Positions 26,879-36,800 of a stretch of DNA of 64,000 nucleotides are shown here, piece by piece; position 1 is the first letter of the stretch, and every line of letters begins with the position of its first letter. The translations under genes and the position numbers were made by a program. This stretch comes from CAVVEQ01 sp963806635 (GTDB lineage: Bacteria > Chloroflexota > Anaerolineae > Anaerolineales > Anaerolineaceae): positions 868,001 through 932,000 of the forward strand of contig CAWDZA010000015.1 in NCBI GenBank assembly GCA_963806635.1, written 5' to 3'. The notes beneath the pieces are model-generated. The model saw nothing but the letters and a program-made list of their open reading frames with translations. It was not told the DNA's origin and ran no database searches.

Positions 26879-28153
26879 TTACTCCAAAACGGCCTGGATG
26901 GATGATGTGAAGATATCCAGTGCGTCATTAACCTGATCAGATGTTACGTTCAAAGGCGGGATCCAGCGGATCGTATTGTCCCATGTCCCAGCTGTTAGGA
27001 GCATTAGATCACGCTCCAGGCATTCATGCTGGATCGCCTTCGTCGTGGCTTTATCCGGTTTTCCTTTTTCATCCCGGAATTCAGTGCCCACCATCAGCCC
27101 CAATCCGCGCACATCCACAAGTTGCGGGTATTTTTCCTGAAGATGACCCAGCCCTGCCATAAGTTGAGCGCCGCGTTCAACCGCGTTTTCGATCATGTGA
27201 TCCTCTTTGATCGCTTTGATCGTGGCTACGCCTGCCGCGGCGGCAACCGCATTACCCCCGTACGTGCCTCCATGCGACCCCGGGATCCATTTCTTCATCA
27301 GTTCCATCCTGCTCACCACCCCGGAGATAGGCATTCCCGAAGCCAATCCCTTCGCAATGGTCATGATATCCGGGACGATTTCAAAATGCTCGTGCCCAAA
27401 CCATTTTCCGGTGCGTCCAAAACCTGATTGAACCTCATCGGCAACGAGAAGAATACCTGTCTGATCACAAAGCTTGCGTAAAGCCTGCATGAAGGATTTG
27501 GGTGGTACCACGTAACCGCCTTCGCCCAAAACCGGTTCGATGAAAATCGCAGCAGTTTCAGCGGGGGCTGTCTGTGATTGGAGGAGAAGCTCCAACTCCT
27601 CGAGGCACCATTGACTGGTCTTTTCCTCGTTCCAGCCATATTTCACCGCATAGGGATAAGGTGCAACGAAAACCCCGGGCATCAGCGGTTGGTAACCGTT
27701 GCGATAAATCGTTTTGGATGTGGTCATCGACATCGTCGCGACCGTGCGCCCATGGAAACTTCCCTGAAAAACAATCACATTCGGTTTCCCGGTGGCGTGC
27801 CTGGCAAGTTTCAATGCGCCTTCCAACGCCTCCGCCCCGGAATTGCTGAAAAAGAATCCATCCAGGCTGGGTGGAACCACGGTACGCAATTCTTCCACCA
27901 GCTCCAGCATCGGTTTATGGGTCACCAGGTTGGCCTGCCCGTGCAGCAGCAAACCGGCTTGCTGCCGGATCGCTTCCACAACTTTGGGATGGCAGTGACC
28001 TGTGTTGGTTACTCCAATTCCGCAGGAGAAATCAAGGATCCTACGCCCGTCTGTGGCGTAAATATAACTTCCCTCAGCGCGGTCGACAATAATATCTGTG
28101 TAATGTGTCCAAACAGGCGAAAGGTGTTCGAAGTTCGCTGAATAATCCGTCAT
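26879..28153 (-). CDS. gabT: Class III aminotransferase, 4-aminobutyrate aminotransferase-like
   Basis: 424 residues, the standard length for GabT. Seen: DFSCGIGVTNTGHCHP, FFSNSGAEALEGALKLAR, FQGSFHGRTVATMSMTTSK, LLVADEVQSGFGRTGKWFG, PLP lysine in IMTIAKGLASGMPISG, and GGTYGGNAVAAAAG. It probably converts an omega-amino acid such as GABA and a 2-oxoacid to the semialdehyde, which the acylating dehydrogenase 35 bp downstream could take on. The two genes form an operon. Substrate assignment among omega-aminotransferases is tentative. Confidence 0.88.
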   Translation of the reverse strand: MTDYSANFEHLSPVWTHYTDIIVDRAEGSYIYATDGRRILDFSCGIGVTNTGHCHPKVVEAIRQQAGLLLHGQANLVTHKPMLELVEELRTVVPPSLDGFFFSNSGAEALEGALKLARHATGKPNVIVFQGSFHGRTVATMSMTTSKTIYRNGYQPLMPGVFVAPYPYAVKYGWNEEKTSQWCLEELELLLQSQTAPAETAAIFIEPVLGEGGYVVPPKSFMQALRKLCDQTGILLVADEVQSGFGRTGKWFGHEHFEIVPDIMTIAKGLASGMPISGVVSRMELMKKWIPGSHGGTYGGNAVAAAAGVATIKAIKEDHMIENAVERGAQLMAGLGHLQEKYPQLVDVRGLGLMVGTEFRDEKGKPDKATTKAIQHECLERDLMLLTAGTWDNTIRWIPPLNVTSDQVNDALDIFTSSIQAVLE

Positions 28154-28234
28154 CTCTGTTCCCTTTTAAAATTGAAAGAATCTCGAGAGATTTGTCTTGA
28201 TAATATATGAAAACCATTATTTCCACAAATAACA

Positions 28235-28269
28235 TCAACTCCATTATTATTATAAATAAATGGAGTTGA
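28235..28269. promoter_or_regulatory. 11-bp inverted repeat between alaS and gabT
   Basis: TCAACTCCATT, 13-nt A/T spacer, AATGGAGTTGA. It lies about 80 bp upstream of gabT and 65 bp after alaS on the same strand. Either a weak terminator of alaS or an operator for gabT; the T-run is poor. Confidence 0.4.
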
Positions 28270-28332
28270 ATAAACACTGATTATTCTCCAAATTTAGTAG
28301 ACGGAACGTAACAATCCATCCTTAATATTTAC

Positions 28333-31057
28333 CTACTTGATATTCATTTTTACATAATCAGCCACTGCGCCCAATGCGGCTGGTAACCCACCCGGATCCT
28401 TACCGCCTGCCTGGGCCAGGTTCGGCCGACCTCCCCCGCTCCCACCGATGAGCTGCGAGATTTCTTTCACCAGGTTGCCTGCATGCAGCCCGCGTTTGAC
28501 CAAATCCTCCGTACAGGCAGCCACGATCAGGGGGCGGTCATCGATAACCGAACCCAAAACAACCAGACCGCTTGGATACTTATCACGAAATCGATCTGTG
28601 AGCAGACGCAAGGTGTCTGCATCCGCATTGTCGATCTCAGCCGTGAGGACTGGTATCCCTGAAACCTCAGGCGTGTGAGCCAGCTTCCCAAGAAACTCGG
28701 AAACAGCCAGTTGCTGCCTTATAGGTTGCATTGGTTTTCTCCAGCGTTTCGGCGCCATCGACAATGGCGGTTACGCGTTCGACGACTGCATCCGAAGCGC
28801 TGCCTGTGATCTTGCCAATCTGTTTCAGGGCTTTGGAGCGTTTCTGAATGACCCTATAGGCTTCCCGCCCAGTGACCGCTTCGATGCGGCGGATGCTTGC
28901 CGCGGCACTGCCTTCGGAGGTGATCAAAAAGACCCCAATATCCCCGGTCTCATCCACATGCGTCCCACCGCACAATTCATAGGAAAAAGGCTTCCCTTCG
29001 CCGATGGTGATCGTTCGCACCGTTTCGCCATATTTTTCACCGAAAAGCGCCATCGCTCCCTCGGCTTTAGCCTGTTCCAGCGATTTTTCCACCTTGTGCA
29101 GCGGAAGATCGTTCAGGATGACCTCATTTACTCGCGCTTCCACTTCTTCAAGTTTTTCCGCGGGGATCGCGTCTGGATGGGTGAAATCGAAGCGCAGCTT
29201 ATCCGGTGCCACCAAAGAACCTGCCTGGCGGGCATGTTCGCCAAGGACCTGGTGAAGCACAGCATGTAATAAATGTGTGGCGGTGTGGTTGCGCATAATA
29301 TCCTGCCGGCGCTGGGTGTTCACCTTCGCCACCGCTTTATCCCCCACTTTGGGTTTCCCGCGAGTGACCACACCTTCATGCACGATCAATCCGGCGGCGG
29401 GTTTCCGCATTCCGAGAACCTTTATTTGCCAGGCGCCATCGAACGCATCGATGAATCCTTGATCCGATACCTGGCCGCCGCTCTCAATGTAAAAATTGGT
29501 ACGTGGCAGAACGATCCCGACTTCCTCACCCTCGATTGCAGATTCTATCTGTTCCCCTTCTTGTACGATTGCGAGGACTTCACCATCCAGATCTTCAACT
29601 GAATAAGGGTCATATTTGACGCCCCCCTTGCTCAGTTTATTTCCGGTGATCAGATCATCTAGAATTCGCTTGAAGAGCTCGGCATCCTCTCCTCCCAATT
29701 TTCCGAATGCCTGATCGCCGCCGGAATCTTTGCGATGCTGTTCCATCGCAGACTTGAATCCAGCCTCATCAGATTCAAAACCCTGCTCACTGGCGATATC
29801 CTTGGTGATCTCAAACGGCAGGCCGTGGGTGGCGTACAGATCAAAAGCCACTGCACCGGGAAGGGTCTTCTTCCCCTCCGCAGTGAGCGCAGTCAGTTTG
29901 TCCTCCAGCTCGCTCAACCCGGCTTCCACCGTACGGCTAAAACGCTTCTCCTCGCGGGTCAGGTTATCCAGAATGGCATTCTTGTTTTTCACCAGTTCAT
30001 GGTAAGCCTGGCCGTACGTGTCGATTACTTTTTCCGCTACCCCGGCCAGGAAAGGTTCGTTCAAACCCAGCTTGGTTGCAAACCGGGCGGCGCGTCGTAT
30101 GATCATGCGGCAGACGTAATTCCTTCCGGTGTTTCCTGGTACCACCCCATCAGCGATTAAAAAGGTAGCTGAGCGTGCGTGATCCGCGATCACGCGGTAG
30201 GGGGTTAATTGCGCGTCCCGCTCTTCAGTGGTTTGGCCAGTCATCGCCCGCACTGCTTCCATCATGGGCATAAGCAAGTCGGTCATATAGTTAGAGCGCA
30301 CATTCTGCATGACCGAGACGATCCGCTCCAGGCCCATCCCGGTATCGACATGGCAGGCTGGCAGTTGATCAAGCTGTGTGGGGCTCACCCGGTTGTATTG
30401 AATAAAAACCAGGTTCCAGAGCTCCAAAAAACGGGTGCAATCGCCATTTACCTGGCAGATATGCCCGGCCACACCTTTTTTATTGCAAAAATCTTCGCCC
30501 CTGTCCAGGTGGATCTCGCTGCACGGACCGCAAGGTCCAGTATCTGCCATTTCCCAGAAGTTATCCTTCCGGCCAAAATAGAGCACATGGCTTGGGTCAA
30601 TCCCAGGCTGCTCACGCCAGTACACAGCCGCTTCTTCATCAGTAGGAATATCGCCCTTATCGTCCTTGAAGCAGGTTGCCCAAAGTCGGTCTTTTTCCAA
30701 GCCCCATACTTCGGTGAAAAGCTCCCATGCCCATCCGATGGCTTCTTTTTTGTAATAATCACCGAAGGACCAGTTACCTAACATCTCGAAAAAGGTATGG
30801 TGTGTGTCATCCCTGCCGACATCGTCCAGATCATTCTGCTTGCCAGCTACACGCATGCATTTTTGGGAATCGACAGCACGGGAATAAGGCCGGTGATCGG
30901 TGCCCAGGAATACATCTTTGAATTGCACCATACCCGCATTGGTAAAGAGCAGGGTCTGGTCCCCGCCCGGCACAAGCGAAGCGGAAGGAACAACCGTATG
31001 TCCCTTCGAAACAAAAAAGTCGATGAATTCCTGTCGGATCTGGGAACCGGTGCGCAT
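28333..31057 (-). CDS. alaS: Alanine--tRNA ligase, frameshifted near the C-terminus
   Basis: About 900 residues in two frames: 31057-28667 and about 28764-28333, with the break near 28720. Class II catalytic domain first (SASLVPGGDQTLLFTNAGMVQFKDVFLG, split across motifs), then the tRNA recognition region, the editing domain with RNHTATHLLHAVL and the zinc/editing CGGTHVDETG, and the C-Ala domain with GGSGGGRPNLAQAGG. ATG 31057 is the likely start (MRTGSQIRQEF). The longer reading from TTG 31117 is rejected because a TATAAT box lies between the two starts. The indel is probably a sequencing error in this essential gene. Confidence 0.93.
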
Positions 31058-31120
31058 TATCTCTATTTCTCCATCAAGCGGTTTAATGCGTAGATTATAA
31101 CCGACCGGATCCTTCAAAGA

Positions 31121-31150
31121 AAAAGGCTCAACCGGTTAGGCTGAGCTTTT
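31121..31150. terminator. Terminator between the protease operon and alaS
   Basis: AAAAGGCTCA and TGAGCTTTT arms with one bulged base around an 11-nt loop. Read on the minus strand it ends in CCTTTTTC, fitting termination of the C25 peptidase operon just upstream of the alaS promoter. Confidence 0.6.
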
Positions 31151-31174
31151 CGAATGCAACCCCTTGCATTCAAA

Positions 31175-33808
31175 TTATCTAGATACGGCCATTTTGACCA
31201 TTTTCCCCTGGGCATCCAGAGTGATACGGGCAAAATGCTTATGGCTGTGTTCCGCCATCTGCACTTCCTTGCTGATGGTTACAACCACATTGTCGGATTT
31301 CTCCAGATGGTGAACCTTTTGCCCCAGCTCCGAGACCGTGCAGCGGTGCTCTTCCCCCTCGCAGGCAGCCTGCTGCTGGCAGATCCTCACCTGAGCTTTA
31401 TCGATCCCTGGAAGATAAGGCTCCACAATATCCTTTACCTGGGCGAGGACTTCATCGGATACATGCAGGCCGGAATCCAGCCTTTCCTCGTTCAGGTCGC
31501 AAACCAGCGTTACTTCTGGCTGTTCCAGGGAACGGGTGACAACTTTTTGCTGTGATACTTCCCCTTCCTTCCGGACAAAAGGATCGCCGTAATGGACAAA
31601 GGAAATCAGGGTTTTTTGATCTTCGCCGTCCAGGTACCCCTGGCGCTTGTTCATCTCCCGCACCAGCTCGATCTTGGCCTGCATCAAAGCCTCGCCAGTG
31701 GTGATGCCTTCCTGGATGAAACGCCAGAAATAATTGCCAAGCAGATCCGCCCCGATGAGCGGAGTGGTGACCGACCCATAAGAAATGCAGGTTGAACCCA
31801 CAAAAGCGTGCGTGTTGACATCCAAAAAGCGCAGGGCGAGCGAATCCTGGGTTGTCTTTCCGTTGATGAATGCACCATAACACGCTTCGGAATAGACTAC
31901 CTGCGGGCTTCGTGCATTGCGGGTAACATCCTTATGACTGAGTGCTATCGGGTAATCCGGTCCGGCTTTCACTTCTGCTGGATCTTTCTGCCCAAACCAC
32001 TCGGCAGCATCCGCCAGACCATGCAAGTTGAAATACCCGAATGTAGCTGTGGAGATCTTTTCCGCGGAAATGCTTCCGGAAAACTCCGGGGGCGATACCA
32101 TCAGGTTCTTTCCTTCACCGATCGGTTTGAACGCCGCCAGAGAAGACCGCCTCCAAATGGCTGCTGTGAACCCGAAATTGTGCGGTTTGCGCTGAGGGGT
32201 GAGCATCTGCACAGGGTTTTGCCCGAAATCCCGCAGCCAGTTGGTGAACCGCCGCGTCCAGCTGCTGTTATCGTTCACCTGTTCGTGGAAGGAAACGGAT
32301 TGCCTGATCTGCTCAAGCAGCAACCCCGCGTCCATACCCTGTTCCCCTGGGAGTCTCCCCACCGGCCACTCGGGAATAAAATAATTCGTGTCGGTGGAGG
32401 AGTATGGATTATCTGAAAGCACTTCGCGGTCAGAATCATCTGTGGGGTTAGGCAGCGAATGGAACGGAACGATCTCATTTCCGCCCACGATTAGAAGCGC
32501 GCCGATCATCTGGCCCTTTTTGGCCAGGGTTTTATCCAGATCGGTCAGCACAAGCTTTAATTTCCAGGGATCAATGGATTCGATCACCGGGATTCCCAAA
32601 GCAGCCATGATTTTGGGATCGTCGGGGATGAAAACCAGCGACCCCCATCCGCTGCGTTTCTGGAATTGTGCAGCGATCTTCGCCATTTCTTTTTCGATCA
32701 CTTCCGTGGTGGCAACCCCGTATTGCTTTTTCAAATTACCATGGACAGAGAAAATGACATAGAGGGGGAATCTCCCATCTGTTCGCGGCGCAGAGGGTTT
32801 GCGTAATTTTCGGGAGAGCATTTCCAGTTCTGCCGCAACTTTGATCACTTCCTCAGTCTTTTGTTCTTTTTCGACCTGCTCGTCCGCTGGAAGCTTGACG
32901 ATCACAGGTGCTTTTTGGTCTTCTTCATCCAGACTAAGATCACTCAGAGGTTCTTCGCCGCTTGGGGGCTCATCTACTCTGGCGTTATCGTAGGTGATCT
33001 CCTCTTCCCCGAATCCAGTTTCGTTGGATTCTTTGGCTTCCTCAATTTCATACTCTGCCTCATCCGTTGCTGGACCCGCCGCTCCCAAAACGTTAAGCCC
33101 GAGGTAGGAAGCCACGTCCGCAGGCAGAGCGATATCCAGCTCGATTTCAAAACTTGCTGGCCAGAGGGGTATATAGGGGTGATTTTCACCCCAGATCCTG
33201 CGCGCCACCTGCCCGGTAGCATCTCGGCTGGCACAGGTGTGCAGAAGGGCTACTGCCCTGGCATCCTCTCCTTTTTGAAAGAAGGCTTGCGCCTGCCAGA
33301 GCTGAAAATGAAGACACTCAGGCCATTTACTTGCAAAATCCCCTGTGAACTGAGCTGCCGCTACATTCTCACCGGATTTCAATATTTCCTGTAGTCGCCG
33401 GATCGCGATCAGGGCGGTTTGTGGCTCAAATGATTCGCTTTCGGAATTCCCATCAACTTCAACAGGGATTTTCCCTCTCAGAATTTCAAGGTTTTCCCCG
33501 CAAATAGCCCGTTTTTGAGTGTCAGTTTCGGGGAGCGCATATTCCAATGCCTGCCAGGCATCTTCGAATTCCGGATCAGCCCGCACAACTCCCTCAAGTA
33601 GCTCAACACCGTCATCGCCTTTTCCTTCGGCGATCAATCCTGTGGCGTAAACCAGGCGAATTTCAAGATCGCCCGGATAAACCGATAACCATGCCATCGA
33701 AGCCTGCCGCAGGAAACGGAAAGAGCCGCATACGAGTGCGCTATGCAAGATTTGGATGAAATCATCCCGGGAATAAATCGCTTTGCCATCAACAGTTGTG
33801 TGGATCAT
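31175..33808 (-). CDS. TPR and gingipain-like (C25, clan CD) cysteine peptidase
   Basis: 877 residues in three parts. Residues 1-230 are helical and TPR-like (WLSVYPGDLEIRLVYATGLIAEGKGDDG). Residues 250-335 are an acidic, low-complexity linker. Residues 345-760 match a clan CD caspase fold of the C25/gingipain kind: ALLIVGGNEIVPFHS, then WPVGRLPGEQG, a likely catalytic His596 in FNLHGLADAA, Cys643 in VYSEACYGAFING, and the closing LISFVHYGDPFV. The tail (770-877) is an extra alpha/beta domain with five cysteines. There is no signal peptide, so it acts in the cytosol, unlike secreted gingipains. Its ATG overlaps the stop of the TPR gene as ATGA. The family is clear by motif; its role here is unknown. 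Confidence 0.75.
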   Translation of the reverse strand: MIHTTVDGKAIYSRDDFIQILHSALVCGSFRFLRQASMAWLSVYPGDLEIRLVYATGLIAEGKGDDGVELLEGVVRADPEFEDAWQALEYALPETDTQKRAICGENLEILRGKIPVEVDGNSESESFEPQTALIAIRRLQEILKSGENVAAAQFTGDFASKWPECLHFQLWQAQAFFQKGEDARAVALLHTCASRDATGQVARRIWGENHPYIPLWPASFEIELDIALPADVASYLGLNVLGAAGPATDEAEYEIEEAKESNETGFGEEEITYDNARVDEPPSGEEPLSDLSLDEEDQKAPVIVKLPADEQVEKEQKTEEVIKVAAELEMLSRKLRKPSAPRTDGRFPLYVIFSVHGNLKKQYGVATTEVIEKEMAKIAAQFQKRSGWGSLVFIPDDPKIMAALGIPVIESIDPWKLKLVLTDLDKTLAKKGQMIGALLIVGGNEIVPFHSLPNPTDDSDREVLSDNPYSSTDTNYFIPEWPVGRLPGEQGMDAGLLLEQIRQSVSFHEQVNDNSSWTRRFTNWLRDFGQNPVQMLTPQRKPHNFGFTAAIWRRSSLAAFKPIGEGKNLMVSPPEFSGSISAEKISTATFGYFNLHGLADAAEWFGQKDPAEVKAGPDYPIALSHKDVTRNARSPQVVYSEACYGAFINGKTTQDSLALRFLDVNTHAFVGSTCISYGSVTTPLIGADLLGNYFWRFIQEGITTGEALMQAKIELVREMNKRQGYLDGEDQKTLISFVHYGDPFVRKEGEVSQQKVVTRSLEQPEVTLVCDLNEERLDSGLHVSDEVLAQVKDIVEPYLPGIDKAQVRICQQQAACEGEEHRCTVSELGQKVHHLEKSDNVVVTISKEVQMAEHSHKHFARITLDAQGKMVKMAVSR

Positions 33809-36800
33809 AGGGACCGGGTTACCTCCTGGGCATTGTGAACAAGGTTCAGCGCGATCACAGCCCCGAGCTGTCGTTTAATATTGACATCATCCGGTGCCAG
33901 CGCGGCCGCTTTTCGGAGCAACGCCTCGGTGCCGGAATAATCTTTGGATTCCTTTAACATCATAGCCAGTTGATAATATGGAATGGCTTCATCCGGGCAA
34001 TTCTTGATCGCTTCCTCGTAGGCTTTTCTCGCTTCAGCGAAATCGCGTCGTTCCTTGAGGATGTTCGCCAATGACAAATACGCATCCACATTTCCAGGAT
34101 CGATTCGGACAGCTTCGCTCAAGTGATCCACCGCCAGATCCAACTGCCCGTTTTTGCCCTGGTAAATTCCGATCAGAAGGTGCATATCAGAAAGTTCGGG
34201 ATCCAATTTCAAGGCTTGGTGGGCGGAATCAACAGCCTCCAAACCCTTTCCGAGGGATAGCTGCGATTCAGCCAGCGCACTCAACACATCGGGGTTATCC
34301 GGCACGCGGCTGGCTAACGCCTGAAGCGAGTCGTGGGCTTCGGTCTTTTTCCCCAGCTTCTGCAATAACGCAGCCTTTTCCAGCAAAACCGGTACAGAAT
34401 TACTCCCGTTGGCAATGGCGTGATCGATCACATCCAGACTTGCCACCGGTCCCTTTCGGCGATTTGCAACCCGCGAGGCGAACAAAATTGCCTTCACATT
34501 TTCTGGTGTGCGCGCCAGTGCGGAACTGGCAAATTCCTGTGCCCGCTGCAGATCTCCCATGCCCAACGCCAGTTCACCGCACAAAATCAAGGGCTCCGAA
34601 TTCTTGCCCTCCAATTGGGCGGCGTAAGCAGCATTATCCAGAGCGGTGGGCAGGTTGCCTGCGCTCTCGAATGCTTTCGCCAGGATCATGTAAATTTCCA
34701 CTGAGTTCGGGTCAAGTTTTCGAGCGTTCTCGAGCGCCTCAACAGCTTTCTCTGTTTCGTTGATCGCAAGGTAATCCTTGCCCAACGCGACCAATGGCTC
34801 CAGGGTACCGGACTTAAGGACATTCACCTGTTCCCAATGTGATATGGCTGCCTGAAAATCACCGGCACTTTCATTCATCCGCGCTGCCCGGATTTGCCAA
34901 TCGGGCTCTTCGGACCAGGATTTCAAGCTGATATCCATAAAATCGATAGCCCGTGGAAGATCAGCACAGGTTTCTGAACACCTGGATGCCAGCGCGGTTA
35001 ATACCGGGTTCTCCGGGTCCAGGTCGTGCGCCCGTTCGGCTGCCTTGTAGCTGCTCTCCGGATTCGTTTCCATCAGGTTCAACGCCAAATTGGCAAGAAC
35101 CTGGGGATCATCCGGGAATTTTTGCGCCACCTGAAGCATCGCGTTCACATTTTTTAAGTCCTTCAGAACCGAAATAAATGCGCTGGCATCATTGGAATTC
35201 TTTGGCAGCATCGCCAATGCCTTCACCACACCTAAATCCGGTTTGTATACTGCGTTTCCCCTGGTTTCCCACCTCTTGATAAGGGCAGGATTGGTATTCC
35301 GGGAGCAGTTCACCATTTCTCGTTCGAACTCGTCAAATGCGGATCGGCCCAGGTACCAATCCCCAGGCGCATGCACAAGAGCGCCGACCTGTTGGTAGAA
35401 TTTCTGGTTTTCCGCAGCAACCACCAGGAAAATGGCCCTGCCCAAATGAGCCCGCGGCGAGCGGGGGAACCGCTCCTGGTATTCCTGAAAGTACCGCCCC
35501 GCCCTATCCCACTGACCCAGGGATAAGGCCGCCACTGCTTTCCAGAAACCATCCAACTCCCAACTGGGATCCAGGCGTAGCTGTTTGGTTGTGATCGAGT
35601 CCGGATGGTCAACATCCCTACTCAAAGCTTCCTCGAACACCTCCTGGGCTTCGCCATAATGCCCGATCAGCCTCAGGTATCTTGCTCTGGAATAACGCAG
35701 AACTTGTGCTGAAGGGATTTGTTCCAGCGATTTGGTTATCAGGTTCCCAGCATCCTTCACCTGGTCACGATCCATCATCAGGTTGGCTTTCGTCGCGATC
35801 ACGGAGGCATAAATGGCATTCAGGTCAGCCAGTGCCAACCCGGTTTTGTGGTCACCATTGGTTTTTATCGTTTCATCGCGGGAAAGCTCCAAAACTTTTT
35901 CATCCCAAAGGGCGCTAAAGCTCAGCAGAATGGATTGGAACCGCAATTCAACATCGCCTGCATCCTGCGCGATGGCCTCTTCTGCTGAGGTGATCGCCGC
36001 AGGATAATCCCCGCAATCCCGGTAATATTGCATCAAACGCTTCGCGATCGCAGTTCCGGAAAGGACTTTACGCCAGGCAGCCGGCAATAAAACCTGTACC
36101 TCAGGATCATACGGGAAGCAGCCAGCTTCACTTTTTGAGAGAAAACTCCTTGCCTGTCCCAAGCTGGCGATTGCCGCTTCTGGTTTTGATATGTCATTTA
36201 ATAGATCCGCCTGGTATACATACAGGCATGGATCGTCCGGATGGGCCTGGATGGAGATTTGGATGTGTTCAAGCCCTGGCTGGGGGTTTCCAAGCGTCCG
36301 GTAGATGCCTGCCAGAACCGGCCGCATTTCCAGCGTCTTTTTTGGGTCCAATGCGATGCTGCGTTCCAGGAAGGCTTGAGCCAGGTTTGGATCCTCCAGC
36401 TTCAAGGCGATCTTGGCGCCTTCGAGCAACTCGCAGGAATTCGAGCAACCCAGATCCAAAATCGTGTTCAGTTCCGCCCGGCTCTTTTCAGGATCGCCCA
36501 TCGTAAATTCGATCCCTGCGATCTTGAGTAATAGATTGGTATTTTCTGAATCCAGCGTCTTCGAAATCGACAAGGACTCAAGCGCTTCACGGAAGTTCCC
36601 ATTTTTCTGCATCTGGTCCGCATACCAGTTCAAGGTATCCGCATTTTCAGGTTTGAGATGCAGAACCTGCCGGGCAACCGCATTTGAATCCTGAATCAGG
36701 TGAGCTGCGGCATAGGCATCCGAAAGGTTCCTCAGGATCAGGTCAGAATCCGGTTTCAAAACAGATGCTTCTCGCAAGGCGGTCAGCGCCATGTCGGTCT

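Noticed and set aside
28074..28277. 67-codon ORF upstream of gabT
   Set aside because: Overlaps the gabT start and its regulatory region, has no Shine-Dalgarno, and looks like chance A/T-rich hydrophobic translation.
31058..31117. Longer alaS start (TTG 31117)
   Set aside because: A TATAAT box lies between that codon and ATG 31057, and alanyl-tRNA synthetases begin near the MRTGSQIRQEF region.
34071..34763. 230-codon ORF opposite the TPR gene
   Set aside because: Pro/Arg-rich antisense shadow of the repeat array; no supporting signals.
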